Assembly (NCBI RefSeq): GCF_004016505.1
Contig: NZ_SACR01000003.1
Location: 372,001 to 436,000 of the forward strand
Direction of reading: 5' to 3'
Source: Rubrivivax rivuli
Lineage (GTDB): Bacteria; Pseudomonadota; Gammaproteobacteria; Burkholderiales; Burkholderiaceae_C
Length of the DNA stretch: 64,000 bases
Part shown: positions 12,470-21,500 of the stretch, in pieces
Numbering within the stretch: position 1 is the stretch's first letter
How the letters are laid out: each line of letters starts with the position of its first letter
Position numbers and translations under genes: made by a program
Notes under the pieces: model-generated
Told to the model about the DNA's origin: nothing
What the model saw: the letters and a program-made list of their open reading frames with translations, nothing else
Databases searched by the model: none

Positions 12470-12908
12470 AAACCGCCTCGGCACGGCGCACGAAGGAGTC
12501 GACCAGCGTGTTGGCCACGCGGTCGAAGACCGGGCTCACGACGGCTTCCAAGGCCACGCTGGAGAAGGCATAGGCGAGATCGAACTCGATCTTGCAGGCC
12601 GCCTGGTCGCTGCCGGGCCGCCCCAGGGTTCGAAAAATCCAGTTGCCCTCCAACCGCGAGAAGGGCCCATCGACCAGTTGCACCGCCACCGATTCGCCAG
12701 CCCGGTGCGCATTGCGCGTGGTGAAGGCATGCTGCACGCCCATGTAGGCCAGGCTCAGACGCGCGGTGACGCCATCGTCGTGCCGCTCCACCACCTCGGC
12801 GCGGCTGCACCAGGGCAGGAACTGCGGATAGGCCTGCACGTCGGTGACGAGGTCGTACATCTCGCGGGGCGAGTACCAGAGCAGAACCGACTTGCGCACG
12901 TGCTTCAT
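12456..12908 (-). CDS. ratA: RatA/COQ10-like START-domain protein
   Basis: A 150-residue member of the polyketide cyclase/START-like family to which E. coli RatA and mitochondrial Coq10 belong. Motifs seen are KSVLLWYSPREMYDLVTDVQAYPQFLPWCSRAEVV and FRTLGRPG followed by the C-terminal helix VFDRVANTLVDSFVRRAEAVYG. RatA was described as an inhibitor of 70S assembly, while Coq10 homologues bind ubiquinone. For a chromosomal betaproteobacterial gene next to rnfH and smpB the lipid/quinone role is at least as likely as a toxin role. The ATG at 12908 begins MKHVRKSV. It is divergent from smpB, with 106 bases between the two starts. Confidence 0.93.
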   Translation of the reverse strand: MKHVRKSVLLWYSPREMYDLVTDVQAYPQFLPWCSRAEVVERHDDGVTARLSLAYMGVQHAFTTRNAHRAGESVAVQLVDGPFSRLEGNWIFRTLGRPGSDQAACKIEFDLAYAFSSVALEAVVSPVFDRVANTLVDSFVRRAEAVYGQR

Positions 12909-13014
12909 ACAATGCGTCGATTCTAGGAGCGCCTTGTTCAGCGGGCCCCCAGCCCGCAGATGAACCTGCCCGCGCCCTTGCCGCGCGCCTGAAGCGCCGA
13001 CCCAGCACCCGACC

Positions 13015-13482
13015 ATGGCCCACATCGCCGAAAACCGCCGCGCCCGTTTCGAGTACAGCATCGAAGAGCAGTACGAGGCAGGCATGGTGCTGGCCGGCTG
13101 GGAGGTCAAGGCCATCCGCGCCGGGCAAGTGCAGCTCACCGACGGCTACGTCCACATCCGCGATGGCGAGCTGTACCTCATCGGCTGCCGCATCAACGCC
13201 CTTCGCAGCGCCTCCACGCACATCCACCCCGAGGCCGACCGGACCAAGAAGCTCTTGATGCACAAGGCCGAGATCCGCCGCCTCATCGGCAAGGTGGAGC
13301 AGAAGGGCTTCACCTTGGTGCCGCTGAACCTGCACTACAAGGGCGGGCGCGTGAAAGCCGAGATCGCGCTGGCGAAGGGCAAGGCCGAGCACGACAAGCG
13401 CAACACCGTCAAGGAACGCGACTGGGAGCGCGAAAAGGGCCGGCTGATGCGGCACAAGGTGTCCTCGGGCGGCAAGGACTGA
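13015..13482 (+). CDS. smpB: SsrA (tmRNA)-binding protein
   Basis: Partner of tmRNA in trans-translation, which frees stalled ribosomes. It has 155 residues, the family length. The oligonucleotide-binding barrel is complete: [59 protein letters not shown]. The basic C-terminal tail is [16 protein letters not shown], which inserts into the ribosomal mRNA path. The tmRNA gene itself is not seen in the window. The gene diverges from ratA-rnfH. Confidence 0.98.
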   Translation: MAHIAENRRARFEYSIEEQYEAGMVLAGWEVKAIRAGQVQLTDGYVHIRDGELYLIGCRINALRSASTHIHPEADRTKKLLMHKAEIRRLIGKVEQKGFTLVPLNLHYKGGRVKAEIALAKGKAEHDKRNTVKERDWEREKGRLMRHKVSSGGKD

Positions 13483-13571
13483 AGCCTCCATCGAGGGTTT
13501 CCACCCCCGCAATGCGGGTGTCCCCCCTTGAAGCACAGGGTCGCGCAGCACCAAGATCCTCTGCGCAAAGG

Positions 13572-13599
13572 TTGCGACAGCAGGCGTCCGGCTTAGCAT
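13572..13599 (+). promoter_or_regulatory. Possible sigma-70 promoter of the caspase/TPS operon
   Basis: TTGCGA, a 16-base spacer and TAGCAT (four of six matches to each consensus hexamer) lie in the 185-base gap between smpB and the first gene of the secretion operon, about 70 bases before its ATG. It is the best promoter-like pair in the gap, but high-GC genomes give many such matches. Confidence 0.3.
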
Positions 13600-13667
13600 T
13601 CGCCTCACGGCCTGCCCCTTCGGGCAAGCGGCCTTCCCGGCCCGGCCGTCCTGTGGAGACATCGCCC

Positions 13668-15938
13668 ATGCCCAGCCTCACCTGGCGCCCCACCACCCCG
13701 GCTCCTGTACGAGTTGCGGCGCGGCCAGCCGGCCTGTGGGCGGCGTTGCTGGCGGCAGTCAGCGTGCTGCTGATCACCTTGCCTGCAGCGGCCAGCGCCC
13801 CCAACCTGGCCAACGAACCGCGCCACGCGCTGGTCATCGGCAACGCCGACTACACCACCGCCCCGCTGCTGAACCCGGCCAACGACGCCGCCGCCGTGGC
13901 CAAGGTGCTGGAGAAGGCCGGATTCAAGGTCGACCTCAAGGTCAACGCCACGCAGAAGCAGATGCAGGAGGCCGTCACCCTCTTCGGCGACCGGCTCAAG
14001 GCGGGCGGTGCCGGCCTCTTTTACTTCGCCGGCCATGGCGTTCAGATCAAGGGGCGCAACTTCATGTTGCCGGTGGGCGCCACCATCGCTCGGGAAGACG
14101 AGGTGCCCTACAAGGCCGTCGACGTGCAGCAGGTGCTCGACAAGATGGAGACGGCGAAGAACCGCATCAACATGGTGGTGCTGGACGCCTGCCGCGACAA
14201 CCCTTTCGCGCGCAGCAGCCGCAGCACCGGCGGCGGGCTGACACAGGTGGACGCGCCCATCGGCTCGCTGATCGCCTTCGCCACTGCGCCGGGCAGCGTC
14301 GCCAGCGATGGCCGCAACGCCAACGGCCTGTACACGCAGCACCTGCTGGCCAACATCGAGCGGCCCGGCACGCCCATCGAAGACGTGTTCAAGCGCGTGC
14401 GCCTGGGCGTTCGCCTGGACAGCAACGGCAGCCAGGTGCCCTGGGAAAGCACTTCGCTCGAGGGCGATTTCTTCTTCTTTCCCGCGGCGCCGGGCGCCAA
14501 GGGTGGTCCGACGACCTTGCCCCCGCCCCCGGGCATCGAGCAGATGGCGCGGGTGGAACGCGCCTACGAACTGCTGCGCCAGGGCCAGACCGACGATGCC
14601 GAACGCATCTTCCGCGCGCTGGCCGGCGCCAGCCACACCGACATCGCCTGGATGGGCCGCGAAGGCATGGCGGAGGTGATGCTGGCCCGCGGCGACAGCC
14701 AGGCGGCGCTGGCCGAGGCCAACCAGATCATCGCCAAGGCGCCGACGCGCAGTGCGGCCTACCTCATCCGCGGCCGTGCCCTGGCCGCCGCCGGCCAGGT
14801 GCAGGAAGGCCAGGCCGCGCTGCAGAAGGCCGCCGGCGCACAGACGGTGGCCGATTTCGGCTGGCAGAAGGCCGAGGCCCTGGTGGCGGTGGGCAACGTG
14901 CAGCGCAAGCAAGACCCCAAGCTGGCTGCACAGACCTACGAACGTGCCGTGCGCGAGAACCCGCTGTCGGTGCCCGCCCTCAGCAACCTGGCGGTGGCGC
15001 TGAACGACAGCGGCGATGCGGCCAAGGCCCGTGCCGTGCTGGAGCGGGCCCAGGCGCTCGACCCCACCGACGCCGTCACCATCGCTCTGCTGCGCCAGAC
15101 CCAGGAGAACCTGGCTGCCGACCAGGACCGCCAGCGCCAGCGCGCCATTGACGAATCGGTGCAGGAACTGGCGGCTCGATTCCGCAACCCCGCCCCGCGC
15201 CCGGCCGGCTCCGGCGCGCCCGACGACTGGACTTCGCCCGCTCTGGCCATCAGCGTGCTGCCTTTCCAAGACCTCACGCTGCCTGGCAGCACAGGGCGGG
15301 TGGGCCTGGAGGCGCTGCTCCAGCAGGAAGTCATCCGCGAACTGCAGGCGCGCGGCTTCACGATGGTGGAGCGGCGTCTGCTCGACAAGGTGCTGGCCGA
15401 AGTGAAGCTCGGCTCGTCGGAACTGGCCGACCAGGACACGCAGATCCGCCTGGGCAAGGTGCTGGCCGCGCGGCTCATGGTGTCCGGCGCTCTCAGCCCG
15501 CAGGGCAGCCCGCCCGGAGGTGCTGTGGGGGCGACCGTGCGGGCCATCGACACCGAGACCACGCAACTGGCGATGGTCAAGGCCGAGCGCCCGGCTGCCG
15601 GGCCTTTCAATCCCGGCGCGCTGGCTGCGAGCATCGCGCAGAGCGTCGCCCAGACCATCGCCGAGAAGTACCCGCTGAAGGGCCGCCTGGTGCAGGTGGA
15701 TGGCGACGTGGCCATCATCAACCTGGGCAAGAAGCACGGCGTGGCCCCGGGCCAGCAGTTCAACGTGCTGAGCCAGGGCCAGCCCATCGAATTGAACGGC
15801 CGCATCCTGGGCTACCGCGAGACCCGTATCGCGCAGATCACGGTCACGGAAGTGCAAGAGCTGCTGGCCTTCGGCCGCGTCGCCGGTGTGCAGGCGCCGC
15901 TGGCGCGGAACCAGAGGATCATTGCGCGCAAGGAATGA
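13668..15938 (+). CDS. Caspase-family (C14) peptidase fused to TPR repeats and a CsgG/FlgT-like C-terminus
   Basis: Gene A of the seven-gene operon, 756 residues. An export signal (hydrophobic WAALLAAVSVLLITLPAAASA, residues 22-42) is followed by a caspase p20-like domain (about 48-260) with strand ALVIGNADY. The catalytic dyad is His123 in FAGHGVQ and Cys175 in LDACRDNPF, so a peptidase is likely. A TPR/helical region spans about 285-500, with units such as PLSVPALSNLAVALNDSGD. From about 525 comes a CsgG-like module (ISVLPFQDL, MVERRLLDKVLAEVKLGSSEL, IRLGKVLAARLMVSGAL). The final 85 residues resemble a FlgT-C SH3-like domain (VAIINLGKKHGVAPGQQFNV). The ATG at 13668 has GGAG 9 bases upstream. 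The stop overlaps the next gene in ATGA. It probably acts in the periplasm; its substrate is unknown. Confidence 0.88.
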   Translation: MPSLTWRPTTPAPVRVAARPAGLWAALLAAVSVLLITLPAAASAPNLANEPRHALVIGNADYTTAPLLNPANDAAAVAKVLEKAGFKVDLKVNATQKQMQEAVTLFGDRLKAGGAGLFYFAGHGVQIKGRNFMLPVGATIAREDEVPYKAVDVQQVLDKMETAKNRINMVVLDACRDNPFARSSRSTGGGLTQVDAPIGSLIAFATAPGSVASDGRNANGLYTQHLLANIERPGTPIEDVFKRVRLGVRLDSNGSQVPWESTSLEGDFFFFPAAPGAKGGPTTLPPPPGIEQMARVERAYELLRQGQTDDAERIFRALAGASHTDIAWMGREGMAEVMLARGDSQAALAEANQIIAKAPTRSAAYLIRGRALAAAGQVQEGQAALQKAAGAQTVADFGWQKAEALVAVGNVQRKQDPKLAAQTYERAVRENPLSVPALSNLAVALNDSGDAAKARAVLERAQALDPTDAVTIALLRQTQENLAADQDRQRQRAIDESVQELAARFRNPAPRPAGSGAPDDWTSPALAISVLPFQDLTLPGSTGRVGLEALLQQEVIRELQARGFTMVERRLLDKVLAEVKLGSSELADQDTQIRLGKVLAARLMVSGALSPQGSPPGGAVGATVRAIDTETTQLAMVKAERPAAGPFNPGALAASIAQSVAQTIAEKYPLKGRLVQVDGDVAIINLGKKHGVAPGQQFNVLSQGQPIELNGRILGYRETRIAQITVTEVQELLAFGRVAGVQAPLARNQRIIARKE

Positions 15939-16672
15939 GCAGACCGCGCAGTCCCGGGCCCCGGCCGCCCCGCGCACAAGGGTGCACGGGGCGCCGTCGC
16001 TTCGTGGTGGCGCTGGGCGTGTTCGGCTGGCTGGCCACCGGAGCGCACGCGCAGAACCCCGCACTGCCGGCCGTGGTGGTGTGGGACTACGAGAACCAGG
16101 GCACGCTGGCAGCGCCGCAGGCGGCGCATGCCGACTTCCTGCGCCGCTCTCTGTCAGAGAGCCTCACGGCCACGCTGCTGCAGGTGCCCGGGCTGCCGGT
16201 GGTGGAACGCCAGCGCCTGAAGGACCTGCTCGCCGAGCAGAAGCTCGGCAGCACGGCGCTGGCCGACGACGATGCGCGGCTGCGTCTGGGCAAGATCGTC
16301 GGCGCGCAGCGCATGGTCTTCGGCGGCTTCTTCGTGCTGGGCGATCAGGTGCAGGTGCATGTGCGCGTGATCGACACTGCCACCTCGCGCGTGCTCTTTT
16401 CCGACGAGGCCGTGGCCGCGCTCGCCACCGTGATGACCCAGGTGGCCTCACTGAACGAGCGACTGGCGCGCGCCCTGGGCGGGGCTGCAGTGGTGGCGCA
16501 AGGTCATCCGCCCGAACGCTGGCAAGCCTACGACCGCGCCCTCGCCCTGGCCGATGCCGGTGACTTCGACGCCGCCATCACGGCTTTGCAGCAGTTGCTG
16601 GCCGCCGACAAGAACTTCCTCCCCGCCGAACGGCAGCTCGTGGCGCTGCTGGAGCGTGGCGCACGGCGGTAA
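15935..16672 (+). CDS. CsgG-like periplasmic protein
   Basis: Gene B, 245 residues. The signal peptide ends AHA before QNPALPAV, a signal peptidase I site with no lipobox Cys, unlike true CsgG, which is a lipoprotein. The CsgG-type core is VVVWDYENQG, PVVERQRLKDLLAEQKLGSTALADD, RLRLGKIVGAQRMVFGGFF, then VQVHVRVIDTATSRVLFSDE. The C-terminus (about 190-245) is one or two TPR-like helices (RALALADAGDFDAAITALQQLLA). True CsgG forms the curli export pore; without the transmembrane hairpins or lipid anchor this is more likely a soluble periplasmic or FlgO-like accessory. It overlaps gene A by four bases and shares its CsgG-like module. Confidence 0.85.
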   Translation: MSRPRSPGPRPPRAQGCTGRRRFVVALGVFGWLATGAHAQNPALPAVVVWDYENQGTLAAPQAAHADFLRRSLSESLTATLLQVPGLPVVERQRLKDLLAEQKLGSTALADDDARLRLGKIVGAQRMVFGGFFVLGDQVQVHVRVIDTATSRVLFSDEAVAALATVMTQVASLNERLARALGGAAVVAQGHPPERWQAYDRALALADAGDFDAAITALQQLLAADKNFLPAERQLVALLERGARR

Positions 16673-16761
16673 CGCTTGCGTAACGCACCCAGGCCTAAGC
16701 TCCCAGCTGCCCCCGGACCGCACACGCCCTCACCTCGCCCCGCACCCAGCACAGGACGACG

Positions 16762-18489
16762 ATGCCTTCCACCCTTCCCCGGCGCCTGCCCCTGACGCAG
16801 CCTTCGATGCAGCACTGGTCCGCCGCTCTGGTGCTGCTGGCGGCCGCCCTGCCTGTCCAGGCGCAGACACCCCCCGATGCCGGCCGTCTGCTGGACCAGA
16901 CCCGCCCACCGGCGCTGCCCGCGCTGCCGCCAGCCACCGCGCCGCGGGTGGTGGACGCACCGGTGCGCCCCACGCTCACCCTGCCGGAAGGCGTCTCGGT
17001 GCAGGCCAGCGGCTTCCGCGTGAGCGGGGCCCGCTCCTACCCGCCAGAGCTGTTGGTCGAGATGCTCAAGCCCTGGCTCGGTCGGCGGCTCGACCTCAAC
17101 GGCCTGAACGAAGCGGCCGGCGCCCTCACGCGCCACTACCAGCGCAACGGTCATCTGCTCAGCTACGCCTACGTTCCGGCGCAGCGCGTGGAGGGCGGCA
17201 TCGTCGAGATCGCCGTGCTCGAAGGGCAGCTGGAGGCCGTGCAGATCGTCACCGCGCAAGACGTGCGCCTGCGCGACGAAGTCATCCAGGCCCACACCGA
17301 CCGCCTCGCCACCCGCCCAGAAGCACCCCAGCCCGTGCTGCTGGCCGACGTTGAGCGGCAGATGCTGCTGCTCAACGACATCGCCGGCGTCACGGCGCGC
17401 GCCGCCTTCACGCCCGGCGCGCGCACCGGCGGCGCCGACATGGTGGTGTCGGTGGCCGAAGACGAGCCCTTGAGCCTGCGCGTGACGGCCGACAACCATG
17501 GCGCCAAGTCCACCGGCGAGGTGCGCGTGGGCCTGGGTCTGCAACTGCGCAACGTCTCGGGCTGGGGCGACCAGACCGATGCGCGCGCCATGGTCTCGCG
17601 TCAGGGCGGGCTGGTCAGCGGCAGCCTGTCGACCCTCGTGCCCGTGGGCGGCGACGGCCTGCGCCTGGGCGCCAGCCTCTCGCGCCTGAGCTACGAGCTT
17701 GCCGGCAGCTTCCGTGAGCTCGGCGCCACGGGCCATGCCAACACCTTCGGCGTGGAACTGAACTACCCGCTGGTGCGCTCGACCGACACCAACCTCGGCC
17801 TGCGTCTGGCCGGCGAGATGAAGCAACTGCGCGACGAAGTGCAACTCGTGGGCCGCAGCGTGCCCAAACGCAACAGCACGCTGGAAGCCACGCTCAGCGC
17901 CGACCACCGCGACAGCTTCGGGGGCGTGTCGGCCGGCCGCATCAGCGCCTCCCTGGGTTCGCTGCGCCTGCTCGACGACGCCCAGCGCGCCACCGACGCT
18001 GCCGGTCTGCAGACCGCCCGCTCCTACGGCAAGCTCGGTTTCCAGGCGGTGCGCCAGCAGACCCTGAGCGGCCCCTTCAGCGTGGTGCTGCGCGTGGCCG
18101 GCCAGGCCAGCGGCGGCAACCTCGACAGTTCCGAAAAGTTCAGCCTTGCCGGACCGGGCGCCGTGCGGGCCTACGCACCCGGTGAAGCCTCGGTCGACCA
18201 GGGCGCGCTGGTCAGCGTGGAAGCGCGCTACGCCCAGGCCTACCTCGGTGGCAGCGTCACCTGGGCGCTGTTCCACGACCGCGCCGAAGGCCGCATCAAC
18301 CGCCAGCCCACGGCGCAGTTGCTCGTTGGGAACGAGCCGCGGCTGTCGGGCACAGGCTTGTCCGTCCAGTGGAGCGGCGCCGATCTCGGCCTCAGCGCCT
18401 CCATCGCCTGGCGGGGCACGCGCGTCCCCACGGCCGAAGGCGGCGACCCCAAGCCCCGCGTCTACCTGCAAGTCGTGCTTTCGCCATGA
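16762..18489 (+). CDS. TpsB two-partner secretion outer-membrane translocator (ShlB/FhaC/HecB family)
   Basis: Gene C, 575 residues, the Omp85-type pore that exports the adhesin encoded next. The signal peptide ends near PVQAQ. A Pro-rich linker follows (residues 36-75), then two POTRA domains with the family pattern (VSGFRVSGARSYPPELL-like strand, YRQNGHLLSYAYVPAQ, GIVEIAVLEGQLEAV). The C-terminal half is a 16-strand barrel, including the L6-loop equivalent GPGAVRAYAPGEASVDQG, where the usual VRGY/F reads VRAY. The last strand ends YLQVVLSP rather than with the usual final Phe. Eighty-nine bases separate it from gene B. Its stop overlaps an ATG at 18486, and the favoured TpsA start lies 48 bases further on. 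Confidence 0.95.
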   Translation: MPSTLPRRLPLTQPSMQHWSAALVLLAAALPVQAQTPPDAGRLLDQTRPPALPALPPATAPRVVDAPVRPTLTLPEGVSVQASGFRVSGARSYPPELLVEMLKPWLGRRLDLNGLNEAAGALTRHYQRNGHLLSYAYVPAQRVEGGIVEIAVLEGQLEAVQIVTAQDVRLRDEVIQAHTDRLATRPEAPQPVLLADVERQMLLLNDIAGVTARAAFTPGARTGGADMVVSVAEDEPLSLRVTADNHGAKSTGEVRVGLGLQLRNVSGWGDQTDARAMVSRQGGLVSGSLSTLVPVGGDGLRLGASLSRLSYELAGSFRELGATGHANTFGVELNYPLVRSTDTNLGLRLAGEMKQLRDEVQLVGRSVPKRNSTLEATLSADHRDSFGGVSAGRISASLGSLRLLDDAQRATDAAGLQTARSYGKLGFQAVRQQTLSGPFSVVLRVAGQASGGNLDSSEKFSLAGPGAVRAYAPGEASVDQGALVSVEARYAQAYLGGSVTWALFHDRAEGRINRQPTAQLLVGNEPRLSGTGLSVQWSGADLGLSASIAWRGTRVPTAEGGDPKPRVYLQVVLSP

Positions 18490-18536
18490 AGTGCGCCGGC
18501 GCTGCCCCCCTGACGCCCGCCGCACGGAGCCCTGCC

Positions 18537-21500
18537 ATGCCCACCCGCCCTGCTGCACCTGCCACGCCCCCCTCCACTGCAGTTCTGACCGCGGCACGCG
18601 CCCCGCGGGCGGCGCGCCGCCGCACCCGCCGCCTGCGGCCGCGCCTGCTGCGCCTGTCGCGCCTGCTCGCCTGGCTGCTGGCCGCCTGGGCCGGCCCGGG
18701 CACGCTGGCCTTGGCACAGGTGGCCCCGGGCAGCCTGCCCAGTGGCGGCCAGGTGGTCGTGGGCAGCGGCACCCTGGTGCACAGCCCCAACCTGCTGGTG
18801 ATTCAGCAGAACACGGCCAGGCTCGGCCTCGACTGGCAGAGCTTCAACATCGGCAGCGGCGCCACGGTCGAATTCCGGCAGCCCAGTGCCAGTTCAGTGG
18901 CACTGAACCGCGTGCTCGGCCACAGTGGCACCGAGATCTACGGCCAGTTGCGCGCCAACGGCCAGGTCTTCCTGACCAACCCCAACGGGGTGCTCTTCGC
19001 GCCGGGTGCGCGCGTCGATGTGGGCGGCCTCGTGGCGAGCACCCTCGACATCACGCAGCAAGACTTCGCTGACGGGCGCTATGTCTTCAGCAGCACCAGC
19101 GCCGGTGGCACCGTGCGCAACCAGGGCAGCCTGAATGCCAGCACGGGCGGCTATCTCGCGCTCTTCGGGCAGCAGGTGGTGAACCAGGGCGACATCCAGG
19201 TCGACGCAGGCTCGGTGGTGCTGGCCTCGGGCCGCGCGGCCACCGTCAGCATCAGTGGCAGCGGCCTGATCTCTGCGGCGGTCACGCCGGGCCTCGTCAG
19301 CGGGCAGGTGGACAACGCCGGCCGCATCCAGGCCGATGGCGGCGTGGTCACGCTGAATGCCCGCTCGGCGCAGGACATCGCCGGTTCGCTGGTGAACAAC
19401 AGCGGCATCGTGCGGGCCAACACGCTGGTCGAACGCGGCGGCGAGATCTGGATCACCGGTGACCAGGTGGCGAGCAGCGGGACGCTGCAGGCAGCCGCGC
19501 CGGCACGCGGCAACGCCGGGCAGATCACCGTGAAGGGCGACATGGTCTCGGGGCGCCTGGCGCTGGCAGGCCAGATCGACGTCAGCGCCGCGAACGGGCG
19601 CGGCGGCAATGTCGAGACCTCGGCAGCCCATGTCGGCATCGCGCGCAGCACGCAGGTGGACAGCCGCGGCAGCGTCGGCACCGGCCACTGGCTCATCGAC
19701 CCCACCGACTTCACCGTCGCGGCCGGCAATGGCGCGCAAACCACCTCGGGCATCGGTGCCGACACACTGGCCAGCAACCTCGCGTCCACCAGCATCACGC
19801 TGGCGACCGCGCCCACGGGCAGCGAGCCGGGCGACATCCACGTCAATGCCGACGTCACCTGGGGCAGCAACAACACGCTCACGCTGCAGGCCAGCCGGAA
19901 CATCAACCTGAATGCCAGCCTCACCGCCACCGGCACCAGCGCCGGGCTCGTGCTCACGCCGGGCACGGGCGGTTCGCTGCGCATGCTGACCACCGACACG
20001 CTCAGCCCCAAGATCACGCTCAGCGGCGCCAATGCCACGCTCAACATCGCCGGCCAGGCCTACACCCTGGTGCGCGACGTGGCCGGCCTGCAGGCCCTGC
20101 AAAGCGGGCTGGCCGGCCGCTACGCGCTGGCGGTGGACATCGACGCCAGCAGCACCGCCACCAACGGCTTCACGCCCATCGGCAACGAGGCGGGCACCAG
20201 CGTCACCACCACCAACGCCTTCACCGGCACCTTCGAAGGTCTGGGCCACACCATCACCGGCCTGACCATCAACCGCAGCGGCGGCACGGCCAACGCCGTG
20301 GGCCTGTTCGCGAGCACGAACAACGCCACCTTGCGCAACTTCCAGCTCGTGGGCGGCGCCGTGAGCGGGCGCATGTTCGTGGGCGCGGTGGCGGGCTACA
20401 CCAACGGCAGCACCACGCTGAGCAACGTGCGCAGCAGTGCCACCGTCACGGCCACCACCACCGACGGCAGCGCGGTGCGGGCCGGTGGCCTCGTGGGCCT
20501 GATGGCCGGCAGCAACGCGGCTGCGGGCGTGAGCGACAGCGTGGCCACCGGTGCGGTCGGCGCCACCGTGGCGAACAACACCACCGCCAACGTCGGCGGC
20601 CTTGTGGGCGAGGTGGACGCCGGCAGCCTGAGCCTGGTGCGCAGCACGGGCGCGGTGACGGTGTCGCTTGCCTCAGGCACCAACGACGTCAACATCACCG
20701 CTGGCGGCCTGGTGGGCCGCCACAGCGGCGGCGCCATTGCCAATGCCACGGCCACGGGCAACGTCTCCGGCGGCCGCTACACCGGCGGCCTGGTGGGCTA
20801 CCTCGACGCGGGCAGCCTCAACACCGTGCGCAGCGACGGCGCCGTGTCGGGCAGCGGCGACGCCGGCGGCTTGCTGGGCTACGCCACGGGCACGGGCTCC
20901 TTGACCACGGCCGAGGCCCGCGGTTCGGTGACGTCCAGCAGCACCACCTCCTACAGCGTGGGCGGCGCCGTCGGCTACCTGGCCTTGACCGGCGCACTCA
21001 GCGGCATCACCGCCGCAGGCAACGTGAGCGGCGGCAGCTTCACGGGCGGCGTGGTCGGCTACTACAACCCGACCACCGCCATCTCAGCCGCCACCCTGGG
21101 CAGCGTGAACCACGCGACCAAGACCATCACCGGGGGCGCCTGGGTCGGGGGCTTCATCGGCTACATGAACCAGGCGGCCTCCGTCACGGGCCTGAGCGCC
21201 TCGTCCACCGTCGTGGCCACGGCCACGGGCGGTGCCGCAGGCGGCATCATCGGTCGCAGCAGCGGCGCGGTCTCGGGCAGTTCTGCGGGCGGCAGCGTCA
21301 GCGGTCCGGCCGCGGTGGGCGGCCTGGTGGGCGTGGCCGCGGGCAGCGGCGGCCTCAGCGGCTCCAGCGCCAGCGCTGCCGTCAGCGGCACGGGCACCGC
21401 CGGTGAAGTCGGCGGCCTCGTGGGCCGCTACAACAACACCGGCAACCTCGACGGCGGCAGCGCCAGCGGCGCCGTGCAAGGCGGCAGCGGCACCTCGGGC

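Noticed and set aside
12456..12908. RatA read as part of a toxin-antitoxin module
   Set aside because: The partner rnfH is not a known antitoxin, and the protein is the widespread COQ10-like START family, so a toxin label would overstate the evidence.
13483..13667. Hairpin-like CACCCCCGCAATGCGGGTG after smpB as terminator
   Set aside because: The stem is imperfect and lacks a T tract.
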